Assembly: GCA_013398175.1 (NCBI GenBank) | Contig: VZRZ01008555.1 | Span: forward strand, 1,584,331-1,648,330 | DNA: 64,000 nt | From: Climacteris rufus | Lineage: Eukaryota; Chordata; Aves; Passeriformes; Climacteridae | Direction: 5' to 3' | Part shown: one piece after another, positions 48,719 to 61,100 of the stretch | Layout: every line of letters begins with the position of its first letter | Position numbering within the stretch: the first letter of the stretch is position 1 | Program-made: the position numbers and the translations under genes | Notes under the pieces: generated by a model | Told to the model about the DNA's origin: nothing | Database searches by the model: none | The model's input: only the letters and a program-made list of their open reading frames with translations

Positions 48719-48746
<28 letters not shown>
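48719..48746. repeat. (AT)14 microsatellite
   Basis: Twenty-eight bases of alternating A and T, directly beside the duplicated segment around the single N. Confidence 0.95.
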
Positions 48747-48749
<3 letters not shown>

Positions 48750-48797
48750 AAACTGTGGCTTGAAAAAAANATATGCAAAACTGTGGCTTGAAAAAAA
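48743..48797. other. 27-bp duplication flanking a single N (probable assembly join)
   Basis: ATATGCAAAACTGTGGCTTG followed by seven A occurs at 48743-48769. Then comes one N (48770), then the same 27 bases at 48771-48797. An identical repeat on either side of an N beside an (AT)n run is the usual mark of two overlapping contig ends that were not merged. Confidence 0.85.
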
Positions 48798-51524
48798 AAA
48801 AGTATGAAAATTGTGCTTCCCAATGAAGAAAATTTTATGGGAAAACCATTACAACTCTTAAGGCATAGGAAATATAACCTTATAACTTTACAATCCCTTT
48901 GGTCTGAGAAGTTATAAATTTATTTATAATATCACTTCTCACTATATTATTAATACACATGTGTCTGGGGTTCTACAGGTGGGCCAAAAATATCCTAGGG
49001 TCAATAATAAACATTTCCAGAGAACAGTCAAAACTGGTCTGATATCATCAGAAATGTATTATCAGGTGGTGATGCAGCACTGACTCTGGCTGGGTATTTA
49101 GCACGCATTATGACATTACCTAGTGCTGTCAATTATGCTACTTATGGTGATACACAAATGGGTTGGCCAGATCCTCATTAGGGCAGAGCCCCTCAGATGA
49201 ACAGTCTGTCTTCCAAAGAGCTTCCAAATCAAGAAAGAAATGTGGTGAGAATGGAAAAAACCAGGGTAGATATTTCAGCAGCTGTCCAAAATGCTACAAG
49301 TCTTTGGTGAAAAAGCTTCCAGGACTTTTAGTCTGTACTTCAGGCGTCCTGTGTAACCTGTTAATCCTTCCTTCTTGAGGGATTTGGGGAGGGATGGGAT
49401 ATCAAGAAGAAAATGAAAATACATTGCATTTATCTGCACACCAGTATCTTTCATTATATAGCATTTGGCATTCATCTTTCATTGGCATCTTGCTAAAAAT
49501 TGTTGTAGCTATCCCAGAAGCAGGGCCATGAAACTTGGGGAACTGAGCACACAAAAAGATTAACCAATATGAACAAATTCTAATACACTTCTCACTACTC
49601 ACCCAACAAATAATTTCTCTGATCAATAAAGTACTTTTTTTTTGGTAATGAACAGTGAGCCAGTATGAAAAGTGATAGGATTAAAGATCCCAGTCTCTAC
49701 CAGTGAGGCTATCTATGGAACAGACAGTTTTCCTCAGGACTAACAGTGACAGAATGGGTTTTGGAGTAAATACTCAAAGTAATGACTCTGTTACCCAGAA
49801 AATTATTCCCCAAAGAGCAGGAAAGATAAAAGATTTTATTGATTTTTATTTCATATTTTAATGATGTGTATTTTAGCCATCTCTTCTCTGCCAGGTGAAC
49901 CTCTGTCTTCTTCCTATGAAAGTGATGATATCTTGTAGCAGCTATTACAGAGTAGCTGTTACTTTTCACGATCCCAGCTGTTTCATTCTAAGAATAAAAA
50001 GATATTGGGTACCTGCCAATTAAGTAAATGGAATTGCCATTTTCATTTATTGCAATAGCCAGTTTAACTTGTATTCATAATGTTTTTTCTTAATGTAGAT
50101 AAAATGACAGCACTGACAAGCTAGTGTGTTTTTATGAGCAGAATACGTGTGTTAAAATATTCAGTCTTTTTAGAGGATTCACAGCTACTTTGGTTTCAAA
50201 ATGCAAGTTTGAAATGATTTGTAATGTGCTGGTGTCTCCTACCTGTCCACTGACGCCAGATACCCCACCCCTCTGCTCATTTTTCTGGTGTTTGGTGCAG
50301 AATGATCAATAAGAGGGAGGGTTACATGGGTGTATTTTCCCACCTACTTCCTATTCCTGCTTTCCAGTTAAAATGCTGAATAGAATTATAAACCCATTAA
50401 GCAGTGTTAAAATGCACTAATATCAGAGTGCTCTTTTTCAAAACTGGATCACTTTACAATAGAGCCACATCTTCCTTTAGTGTACACCAGGAAGGCTTAC
50501 GGGAAGCAGATATAATCAGCTAGAGAGTTTTCTAAAAAGTACTTCCTGTGGAGAATGAAATGCATCACAGTTTCTGTTACCTACACAAATTCTCCATCAG
50601 AAAAAGGATTAAAAATTATTTTTAGTTTGCTACTGTCAAAACGTGATGCTGTATCAAAAATGCTGAAAATGTCTATTGCCAAGGTTGGAGACTCCACATA
50701 TGGAGGCCCTTTTTGGGACAGAAGCATAGGTTTGTGACAGAGGATATATTTGGAGTGTAAGGTAAGGAAGTTTGTGAAGGGGCTGGTGGGTCTTGAAGTG
50801 GGAAGAAGGATCCAAGCATGGTGGTGCAGTGCTCAGTCATGTGCTAAATGTCCAGATTAAGGAAAGCATTTAAAGATGTGATTATATTCACATGGAGAAA
50901 GTGCAGAGCCTTCCAAAAACAAAAGCCCTTTTAACAGAGCAACCCTATGTCTTCTGTTACCTTTGAATGCATATGCCTTTGAGGAAGATAAGTAACAACA
51001 AAGAAGGGAGGAGAGAGACAGTGGGTGTCTGAACATCCTCCTCCACAAGCTGGAGTTGAAGTAGTGGAAGAGTTCTCCACTCCACTGTGTCATCTGGGAT
51101 TCAGGATGCTTTGCTTGGCATATGCCAAGACATTTTCATGATTAAGAGACCAAGATGAGTTCAGCTAAAATAAACTTTTATCTGAACTGGTTGTTTAAAC
51201 TCTGAATTAGACTTTTCCCAGGGAAAAAGTAGTGTGTTTCTGAACAATAGTAAGTGCAACATCTAGGCTTCCAATGCTGGACTACAATCAGAAAACTCAG
51301 CTTGTTAGTTGGAAACATACCCCTTCAACAAAACTACAGACAAAGGCAAGAAGCAGGCACACAAAAAGGTAAAACTATAAAGCAAGTCAGAAAGTAATCA
51401 ATTAATACCCTTCAGCTTTGTATTGTTCTGTTTACCTCCCTCTGAAATGTTTATACAGATTCCTTGTGCTAATATCCAAATATCCTTGAATGCACATTTC
51501 CTCAGAGCATCTCATGACAGGCAG
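48798..51524. other. AT-rich unique non-coding DNA
   Basis: No reading frame over 86 codons and no recognised elements. Confidence 0.55.
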
Positions 51525-51590
51525 AGAGAAAATGGTTATCCCCATTTCACAGGGGGAAAATTGAGGCAGGAAGAGCCTGTGATCAAAATT
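51525..51590 (-). mobile_element. MIR-like SINE core relic
   Basis: GGTTATCCCCATTTCACAGG, GGGAAAATTGAGGCAGGAAG and AGCCTGTGATCA match the reverse complement of the MIR core (ttatccccattttacagatgaggaaactgaggc..gaggt...gcccaaggtca). The order and the CCCCATTTCACAG and AAATTGAGGCA anchors are clear. The tRNA-like head and the tail are not visible. Confidence 0.5.
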
Positions 51591-52199
51591 AATTCCCTGG
51601 AGAGGCAGTCTCCAAAATGTGACTGCCTTTCTTATGCTTCATGGTTATCACTGTAGAGATAAAATAAATTCTACTTGAGTACTGAACTGGTTTAAGGTCA
51701 CAGAATTTGGGTGAATTCTGCAAATAATACATATTTTTTTATTTGTCCTCTCACTTTTGTAGCCCTTAAAATACAGTCTCTTTCCACTTTGAATGTTTTC
51801 TATGCAAATCTGAATAAAAAGAGCTATAATGTATATAATGTGCTATATATAATCTATATCATACATATTTAATGAAAGATTATATTCTTAAGCAAGATTG
51901 CAATTCAGGAAACTGGAGATTAGAATAATTTAATTATACATCTATATATAAATAGTACAAGTAGAATTTAACTAAATTTTATCTATTTCTCTGTGTATTT
52001 GTGTATGTATGCATATGTATATTCTGACCTTGAAAAAAGAAATCTGTAAAAGTTGTCAGCAGTCTTTTGGATATAGGGGAAAGAAATTACATTTGAAGTA
52101 ATTACAGAAATAAATGCCAGCTCATCAGTAATTCATCACAAAGTAGTTTTTTGTTACTGTAAAGATAAAATAAAAATGGGGGAAAATAAAACTAGCGTA

Positions 52200-52200
<1 letters not shown>
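51591..52200. other. AT-rich non-coding DNA ending at AATAAA and an A-tract
   Basis: Contains AT-rich near-repeats (about 51820-51870). AATAAA at 52185-52190 lies 10 bases before a long A run. No coding sequence recognised upstream. Confidence 0.5.

Positions 52201-52247
<47 letters not shown>
52201..52247. repeat. A47 homopolymer
   Basis: Forty-seven consecutive A bases, the longest homopolymer in the window, followed by CAAAACCAAAACC. On the other strand it creates the poly-F part of a spurious 143-codon frame (52125-52556). The exact length is unlikely to be reliable. Confidence 0.95.
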
Positions 52248-52248
<1 letters not shown>

Positions 52249-54762
52249 AAAACCAAAACCAGAAGAAAAGTTGCTTCTAGTCGATGAAAACACCTTGGTC
52301 TTTCGAGTGCTCTATGCCAATGCCCCTTTGCCTGCCCACTGCCTTGCCCTTCCCCAGCCCTCAGGGACTGTGGGGAGCTGGAAGTTACCCCTCGCAGGCT
52401 GAGGGAGATAGGAGGCATTAGGAGGAGCAGAAAGGTCTTCAGATCTGCCTTCTCTGCTCTCCAGACCCTCTGGCCAATCCCTCTACAAGAGACCCTTACT
52501 TCAAACAGATTTAAATAGCTGCTTTCCAGGTGTCTCCCAGCTGGCTGGTAACCCAATCTCCTAAGGGTTCATGTACCTATTTTTCCTAAATTTCCTCAAC
52601 TTCCCTTTCCTCAACATCTGGCAGCAACCTAACCACAAGCTTGAACATCCCTTCAGCTGTGTTCAGGACTATTTTTTCATTAGCAGTCAGGCTTTTTTTT
52701 GAAATCACAGTCATGGTAAGCATATTTTCATAGCCTTCATATTTCACAGGCCTTGCTGAAGGCAGGATTTTTTTCATCTTCCTACATGATTAAGATTGAT
52801 TATGTCATTTATGGATCACCAAAAGAGAATATCAGAACTCCTCATTTCCTTTAATTTCGGTAGACTTAAACTGAGATAAACACAACCTGTTATGCCACGG
52901 CATCTCAGAGAAGTACACTGATTTCAAAGCACTGCATGTAATGAATAGATTAGGCACAAATGCCATCCAGAAGCAGTAACCTAACTGCAGTTTCCCTTTC
53001 TTCCATTTCGGCATAGCCTTGACAGTGCAAACTTTAACTAGTGTAATCATTTCTGATGGCAGATGATAGCAAAATAGCATAGCAAATACCTAGCTTAATT
53101 GTTTGAGGATTTTAAGAAAACTTTGACAGTTTACAGACTATGAACAGTAAGTTTAAGCACACTATTTAAAAGGCTGAGGTGATGCACACAGCTTTTGTGG
53201 GAGGAGAATATAAAGAAGAAAAATATCCTGGTAGTTGATGGTGACAAAAACTCTAAAAGTACGAGCTAGGGGAAAGCATCTCAGTTAATTCTACCTCAGT
53301 TATCCAGATGTTAAAACATGTTTGGCCTCTTCAGGGACAAACGATTGGAAACATGCAGTCTCAGAATTAAATAGAAGTATATTAACATAGACACAGCGTG
53401 ACATCATTAGTGTAAGTTGGTAAAGCAAATGCATTTTCCAAGAACTTTGGAAATAGCTAATGGTTCTAGATGACTTCTAAGTGCTTTGCTTTAAATCCTT
53501 TTAGAAGGACTGGTTTCCTAAAGGTGAGAGCTCAGTGTGAGATTAAGTCCCTTTTACATATCTGAAGCAGAGCACTGTGCTAGAGATGAGTTTTCCAGAG
53601 TTACTGCCTGTGAAAATGCTGATCCTACTTCTCAGTGTTCCTGATAAGTATTATACAAATGCTTGGTGTTGTTTAGTAACACAGATTCAAACTCACCATA
53701 TTCAAACAAGAAGTAACTCAAGTTTTCCAATTTATTTGAAGAACTTAAAAGCAATCAATATGAAGTTATCATCAATAAAATCCAATGACGCCTTCAAGGT
53801 ATATTTTAGGGCTGCTGATCTTACGTGTTAAAGTCAGATATTTATTTCTTTCCTAAGAATAGAGGAGTCTGCCTCTGCTCCTCTTTGAAGTCAAGGAGAG
53901 TTTTATGACTGTCTTCAAGGACGGGCAAATTAGAGCCCAAATTAGCATCTGGAACTATGTACAGTAGGGTGTTCGAGTGGCGTACAACTTGTCACCACAA
54001 TTACAGTAATTTTAATCAACCTCATTTGCTGTTTGCTTCTCTGAGATTTTCAGGAGAATTTGCTCCTCTGCACTTCAGTGTTAATATCTCCCTACCCTTT
54101 CTGTTTTACAAGTCATGCTTTTATTCTGTCACTCCTGCTGCAGCTGAACCGGGGCATTTTAATAAACCTCTTGTTACCCACATCTTCTATCCATATGTCA
54201 TTGACTTAAGCAGAGCTGTTTGTCAGGTTAATATTTTATATATTTTGTATTTAGACTATTACTTAGCTGATCCATAACAGGGGATTATAGTCAGGGATAG
54301 GAATATTGAGTGGCTTTTTTTTTCCCCACGTGCTTGTCTCCAAGACAACTAGATGGCTGTATTTAAAAGAGCACAAAGACCAGAACGAGTAGCTCATCCA
54401 AGTCTTTTAGCAAGTGAATGCTCTGCGGTTTTGCATTTTCAGGCAGGCCTTTCACTCTATCCTCCTGACATTTTTCACCTCGGGCTCTGATGGGTGGGAA
54501 CTCCAACTGGGAGCCCAGCTGATAATTGCAGCTATTAAGCTGCTGCTAGTGTAACTGTAGTTCCCTTTTGTTTCTGGTTTTATCTAGTCTAGCTGGAGAG
54601 TTTCACTCCTGATAGTCATATTTAAAAGCCACAATGATATTCTTCCTTTTCCCCCTTTCAGCCAGGGCTGGTGATTATTAGGTACATCCTCTCTGTAGTT
54701 TAGCCTACTTGCAGGGATTTTGCAAAGCACACACTGGTGGCTTGTGTTTCCTGGATTTTACC
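52248..54762. other. non-coding DNA, GC-richer at its left end
   Basis: The patch 52300-52560 is GC-richer. The - strand 63-codon frame at 52586-52777 has a protein-like composition (see findings) but no known match. The segment 54320-54730 is repeat-free and contains CACGTG at about 54328. Confidence 0.45.
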
Positions 54763-54796
54763 AAAAAGAAAAAAAAGAAAAAAAAAAGAAAAAAAA
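54763..54796. repeat. A-rich low-complexity tract
   Basis: AAAAAG-type runs with single G interruptions. Confidence 0.9.
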
Positions 54797-56472
54797 TCAT
54801 GTGGCCACAACAAAAGGCAATCATAAATTACCGATAGAAACTGCCCTCAGCCCTGCAGGAAGCCCTCGTGCTGTAGCCTCAGACAGACCAGCAGCCACGC
54901 AGAGGTTGCACCTCACTATTAACCAACCATGATCTGCCATTAATCTGAATCTACTTCTGAAATTCAGCTTAGCACTCCCTGAATTTCCTCTCCCTCCTTG
55001 CCTCTGTCAGGAATAACACCGTGCACTGGAAATGCAATGTTTGAGTGGTCAAGCTTCATTGCTCCCATGTATATTTTTTGGCCTGATAATTACATTAGGG
55101 ATATAAAATATGTAACATAAGTTTCCTGTGAGAATTTGCTGCTGAGCTAAGTGCTATCACATGTCATGGGGGTTTCAAAGTGTGTTCAATACAAAACCCC
55201 AAACCTGTCCAAACAACATATTTAGATGGGCACTGCAAGAAAGATTGTGCTTTTCAGCTGTAGACAAGGCTCTTTGCAGCTCCTGCCGATAGCAGATTGC
55301 GACGCCTGTTAGGTGCCAGTTTTTGTTAGAACATTTCATCCCTTTGAACATGAGAGGCAAAAACTTTTATGATTCAGATAACCTTTCAGGGGTTTCATAT
55401 CCCAGGGGGGTAGTATCTTTGTATAGACTCAAAAAATTCAGCAAGCCATTTCCATCCTCTCCCTAAGAAGATTTACCTTGCTTCGTTTCAAACAACTTCT
55501 GTACTTAACCTTCTTTGTGAGAACAGAGCACTCCAGTCAAAATTCAAACTATATTCATGTGCTGGCACTTCTGAAATGTCACATCCTCTTCCTATCAGTT
55601 AATCTAGTCGTGAAGTAAACTTCTGCTGTTGGATACACATTGCAGACACCTTAATGGTATGAATCCTGACTGTAAATATTCCTATAAAAGGGATTGTTCT
55701 GTTAATGTGATATGCAGAGAAAATGAAGTATTGGCAATCTTCAGTCCAGAATATAAGTACAGCAAAATTAGAGCTTGAGTCCATTGCAAAGCCCAGCTGA
55801 TGTTCTTTGGGAAATTTTAGAAAGCAAAAATACATTAATTAAATTGCCAATTAAATGAAATAAATAAATATAAATGTAGGGAAAATGCACACCCAGCTAT
55901 TCTACCAATCTTTCCTTTCTCTTCACAGCTAACACTAGCAGAAATAAATCAGCAGCATTTGAGTACACAAGCAGAAATAGTTTTTGGAGGTTAAGATGAA
56001 ACAATGAAATGCTCCCAATAAAATCTGGTTTTCACAGAAGATATGTTTTGTGAATAGGTATCTTCCTTCCTGTTTTCCATAGAAGGTATTGCTTTTTCTC
56101 ACGTATATCCAGTAAAATCTGCATATCAAAAAGATTCATTCAAACAAATCTTTCAATCTCACTCTAAAGAGGAATAAAGATTTTAAGGAGATCCTAGGAA
56201 CAGTAAACAAGCTTTAAAAAGTTTACAAAATTCCTCTCCTTTCCCTGACACCATTCTGTTTGGGAATAAACATATCCTCAACCTCTAGTCTGTATAATGA
56301 AAATAAAAAAGAATATAAAAGCAGGCCAGTTCTCATTTTCACCAACTTCTCTTTCACAGTCTTCTCCAAGGGAGCACAGTTCTCTCCTGGTTCATCAGGA
56401 AATAGGAAAATTGAAACCAAACCAGGAAATAACTTCAGGTAGGGAAATTGAGATAAAACTGGTGCAGAAAAT
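54797..56472. other. AT-rich unique non-coding DNA
   Basis: No elements or plausible genes. Overlapping frames of 60-89 codons at 56223-56551 are on both strands and unrecognised. Confidence 0.55.
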
Positions 56473-56568
56473 TTGTGGCAGCTATGTGGCAAAAGTCACA
56501 GCCTCACAGGCTCAGGACTGGTGGACTCAGCCCGAGGCTGCCACTGTCTGAGCCACACTCCCTTGTCA

Positions 56569-56590
56569 GGGTGAGCTTTCTGGCTCACCC
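56569..56590. repeat. 8-bp inverted repeat inside the LTR-like block
   Basis: GGGTGAGC and GCTCACCC are exact reverse complements around TTTCTG. Confidence 0.85.
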
Positions 56591-56893
56591 CCAGCATCCC
56601 TTGCAACTTCGTTTACATGTTTCAGTTTATTGGTTAATTAAGGAATTACTTCATGTTCTGTGTAAGGTTACGTTCTGGAAGCTTCGTTGCTGTTCAGTTC
56701 TCCATTGGTTCCATGTAAAACCCTGTACCCCAACTGATTACTCTCCCCTGCTTGTATCCCGATAAATCCCCTGCCTTCCCCCTGCCAGTTGCCTGGTCCC
56801 TGAAGCCTTCAGCTCTTCCTGATCCTCGGCCCCTGCGCCACCTCTCCTGGACCTCAGACCCTCTCCTGCCTTCCCTGCTGCCTCTCCCTGGGA

Positions 56894-56899
56894 AATAAA
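56894..56899 (+). terminator. AATAAA polyadenylation signal in the LTR-like block
   Basis: AATAAA lies 127 bases after the TATA-like motif, in the position expected for the R region of an LTR. Confidence 0.5.
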
Positions 56900-57118
56900 A
56901 GAGCTGGAAATCACACCAGAGCCCTTCTCTCTGGCCTTTATCCTCGCTTGCGCCCGCAACACCGGCCCGGAGCTCGCTCTCCCCACAGGAGCCAGCACCA
57001 AACGAAGCTGCCGGAGGACGCCCTGAGTCTGGGGAAGCTGCGAGCCGCAGCCCCCGGGAAACCAGGGTCACTCCCAGACTATCGCTGAGTGGCCTCGAGC
57101 AGCCACCCAGACCCAGCG

Positions 57119-58024
57119 TTAAAAATTAATTTAAACAAAAATTTTAAAAATAGGAAAAGATTATGCCTGTCTTTTTTGTTTTGACTCAAGATATAAAATA
57201 GAAGGGATGAGTAAAACAAAGGAGAGGAAGGGAAATAAGAAGGGAGTCCTTAGTTAAGCTGTCTTAATGATGCCTGGTGCACACCATGGACAGGGTTGGG
57301 ATGAGTATTTCAGAATCAGGATGGTGCAGGAGATGAGCTGTTCTTCACTGGTCATGGTCCTTCATGGATGTCCTTGACATGGACAGGAAACAAAACTTTT
57401 GAGTTGCAGCATCATTCAGCCTCATCCACTTCTTTATCCAGTGGAGTGTGAGAAAGGCTGGGAGATCTCTTCTCCCCAGCACTGTCGCTCACATATTTTC
57501 TCTGGTGATGACCTATGGAGCTGCCTGCAATTGCTGAGTACCACAAGGATTGCAAGTGTGACAGACTTCCAGATGAGTCTTGACATAAAGAAAATATCTG
57601 CACTGCTTATTATTTTTCCAAATTCTAAACATCTGAAGGGATATGGTCTTCATCACCTACACAAATGAATATTTTGAAGCCCTTTCTCTTTTGGTTTTTT
57701 TTATGTGGAACTCTCAATATATATGGCATTAAAACTTGGACCAGCTTTAGTCAGTGGCCAGAAATCCCTTGGGTTTCACAATGGTTGGGATAAAAATGTA
57801 TATTCATACACACACATATTTTTTGTTGCAGATCAATAGTAAGAAAGTATTTTTTGTATAAAACATCAGATTTACATTACCCTCTTCTGATTTTTCTCAC
57901 ATTTACAAAGAGGTAGAAGGATTGTTTTGTCTGTTAGAAGGTTTTACAGCTTGGATTGTGCTCACTAAGGGAAAATTCAGACTGAACACTGAATAAAAAC
58001 TTCCTGAAAGTAGAAACTATTAGG
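57119..58024. other. unique non-coding DNA, nothing recognised
   Basis: Overlapping 89- and 63-codon frames at 57399-57668 lie on opposite strands and match nothing I know. Confidence 0.5.
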
Positions 58025-58190
58025 CTATGTAATAATATCCCAAGGGAAAGGAACAACTCCATCAGTTGTGGCATTTAAAACTAGACTGGACAATGCACTA
58101 ATAAATACTCTGTGTGGACTGTTTACCATTGTCATGAGGCTGGATGAGGAGAACTGTAAGGTCTTTTTCACATCTAATTTCTACAGTTTT
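58025..58190 (+). mobile_element. CR1-type LINE 3' end, about 165 bp
   Basis: AATATCCCAAGGGAAAGGAA, CATTTAAAACTAGACTGGAC, AATGCACTAATAAATACTC, TAAGGTCTTTTTCACATCTA and ATTTCTACAGTTTT follow the CR1 3' end in order. That order is: 'cccaagggaagtggtggaa', 'tttaaaactagactggataaag', 'aggtc(c)cttccaacctaatttctatgattc'. It is the best-preserved CR1 3' region here apart from the 33.7-kb pair, but has no coding part. Confidence 0.75.
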
Positions 58191-61100
58191 GAGCAGTAGA
58201 ACAATATCATGCAATTGATGGAGCTCAGAACAGGAACAGTGCTAAGAAACAGAAAATATCAGTTTATTCTAGAATGAGTCTTAATTGGTGTAAACAGTTT
58301 TATAGTTCTGGGGCCCTGATCTCCAAAATAATTGTGGACAAAAATAAGTTTTCTACTTTCAAACTTCCATCACTGATATAGTCAGTTGAGGTCAAAAAGG
58401 TCTTTCATGACATTTGCACTGCTTTTTTTCTAGCTAGGATCTTCTCATATTGACCAATGGAATTGAACTTCTGCTATTCATCTAGACAGTTACTTGCTGT
58501 ATTATTTCAAATTATTTTATATTTTATGAGTAGAGTTTTCCAGTTGTCATACCAATCAATCATTACATGGAGGAACACACTAAACCCCCCTGTTCTAAGT
58601 GCTAGGCGTCCCTTAAATAGGGTAATTCTTATTGCTTATGATCTGATAAATTCAATTGTTATTGTTTAGCTTACTTTATCCTGAAAAAAACACTTATCTC
58701 CATGACCCCTTTATACAGCAACTTCTGCAGCTGTGACAGTTGTAAGGCTGGGAAGGACAGGACCAGTGCACTGCCTTCCTTTGAGCTACCAGCCCTAACT
58801 ATTTGTCAGCAAATCCATTCTGCCCCAGTGACCTGCTGGTCAGAGTGACACTGAAGCACATGGCTCTGAATGACAAATAGGGAGAAACAAGGGTAGAGAG
58901 GTAGCCAGTGGGCACCTGCTGAAAAAGTCGCTCATTTATAATGAGGTCTCCTAGTCAACTCTTCTGCAAAATATTTGAAGAAATGTGACTGTGAGCTTGT
59001 TTTAGTGATCAAAATTAAGTAGCACCTGGAAATAAGAATGAAGTTTGCTCTAAAATAAAAAATTATTCAAATTTATCTGCAATTCTTGCATTCTGTGCAT
59101 TCATAATTATTGGAAACACAAATGCAAATAAATGTCATTCTGTAGAGGTAACTAAATATCGTAAATATTGTTGGAAGACATGGAATGGGAAAAGATACCA
59201 GTAGTTTCTCTGTAAATTAGTTTCTGTCTTAAATCTCTTCATTTTTAGATGTCCATATAGGCCTGTTTTAGCCATTCATCAATGCAGAAAGAAGTTTTAC
59301 TTGAGTCCCTATTTAGGTGTAATAAATCCAAATTGTAAGGGAGATTGAGAGATTGATTAGTTTTGCTGTATTTATCAAAACAATCAATCTGGAACTGTAA
59401 GCATAGAGTATTAATCATATAAGGAGACATAACCTCAACTTTGTCTGATCTGAGCAGGCCAAAGCAGGGACAGCACTATTCCCAGTCCCTCCAGGGTAAC
59501 AAAGGTCACCCTGGAAAGATTGATTCTTGCTAACTCTTTGCTAGGATGTGATTCTTCTGTACCTTGGAACTAATCACTTATCAGTTTTAAGTATCCCAAA
59601 ATGGAGTATGACCTTACAAGCATGATGGCAGAGCATCTTGCCTTTCTAAGCCATTCTTTAGAGAGGTCTATCTGGACTTTAAATTTACTGATTTACTGTA
59701 ACAGAGGTTGCTCAGGTCAAACTCAGACTTCTGGAAAGTCAGGTTCTCCAGCAGCAGGTCCAAATATCTATGAAGGACTTGATTCCACCACCACAAAATC
59801 TTCCCTTTCTCCTTTTTCATAATGACCAAAATTCTTATTCTGTTTTCCCACAAACACAGATAAAAGCTTCTGAAGCACCTACAAAGTGGTCTATTGAAAT
59901 GCAGAAAAAAAAGGTATCCCAGCCTTCAGGACTCTGACTGAAGAATATTTCTCATTTAAACTAAGGCATGTAACTTCAGGTACATTGGTGACTATACTAG
60001 CAATGGCATTATTTCACATAGTTTGGACTGAATACAGCAAACCAAAACTGTCATCCTAAACTCTACTCAAAAATCAACTTTATGTCAGTGCATCTCATAG
60101 AGCAGAGATAAAACACATTTTCCTTGTACAATGTCATGTTATAAGAAAGTAGCCTTATCCAACAAGAAATGCCATTTACAAATGTTCTTACACTAAGCAC
60201 AAGGGCAGCATATTACAGTAATCCATATCCAAGAAAATAAAAACATGCCACAAGCTCCACAAATTACAGGAAAAGCTCCAGTTTTCATGAAGAAACACAT
60301 AATTAAAAGAAACAAACTTGTCAACATTTGTTACCTGAACAGCCATGAACCTGATAAAGGAGGTGGACAGACTGTATTTTTCCTTCAAGGAAACTTAACT
60401 GTAGTTGCACTCTTACTGATTTGAAAAATAATATGTCACTTCATATTCAAGTTCAGCTGTTCAGTGTAACTGGTGACAGTAGTAGTAATAAAATAGGAAC
60501 TGAATAATAATTATATACAGAAAAAATAAATTAATCTTATACAGAATTAGGGAGAGAGGGAGAAATAGAAATAGACAGAAAGCTTTTTGAAAGAATACGT
60601 AATTAATTATCAAATAATTTTTCTCACTATTTTACAGTACAAAGATCCAAAAAGGTTTATATAATCATACCATCAATGCTAATAAGCTTGTAAACTTGAG
60701 CACTGTAAAACATGGATTTGAATACATTAAATTCTACTTACATGTTTGACAGGATGCTAAAATCCGACTGTACTACATCTTGTTATGAATTCACACATTA
60801 CTGTCGGTCAGAAAACCCTGACACTAACCTCCATTGCTAATGGTAATGGGTATGGGTGATTTTAATAATAACGTGTGTGTGCTCATTATTTTTCAGAGAC
60901 ATTCTGCGGAAGGCAATTCCAAATCAAGAAATATGACAACAAATGAATACATTTACATCAGGAGAATATAGCATCCCTGAAGGCTGAAGGAAGCTGTTTC
61001 AGAAGCATCTGAAATAATTGTATATAAAACTTCCACAACTGTAAATGTGGACAGAAATACAAAAGATCAAAGATTTCAGTGCTTTGTATTACGCATACCT

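Larger units (their letters stand above)
56473..57118 (+). mobile_element. probable solo LTR of an endogenous retrovirus
   Basis: A block much richer in GC than both flanks carries LTR-type signals in order. These are a TATA-like GATAAATCC (56761), a pyrimidine-rich probable start region, AATAAA (56894-56899) and a GC-rich, U5-like tail. The + orientation follows from that order. Two boundary readings are possible. The outer edges of the GC-rich block are 56473-57118, near AAAATT words on each side. A shorter LTR is 56564-57070, starting TGTCAGGG and ending GGGTCA, flanked by CTCCC at 56558-56562 and 57071-57075; this leaves one extra T. No gag, pol or env-like sequence lies beside it, so it is a solo LTR if the call is right. 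Confidence 0.6.

Noticed and set aside
52125..52556. 143-codon open frame on - with a poly-phenylalanine stretch
   Set aside because: The run of F is the reverse reading of the A47 tract. The rest shows no similarity to any protein I know.
56473..57118. Promoter and first exon of a host gene
   Set aside because: The order TATA-like, AATAAA about 130 bases later and then a GC-rich tail, with abrupt composition edges, fits an LTR better. A host promoter would not carry a poly-A signal there. Still open to a library search.
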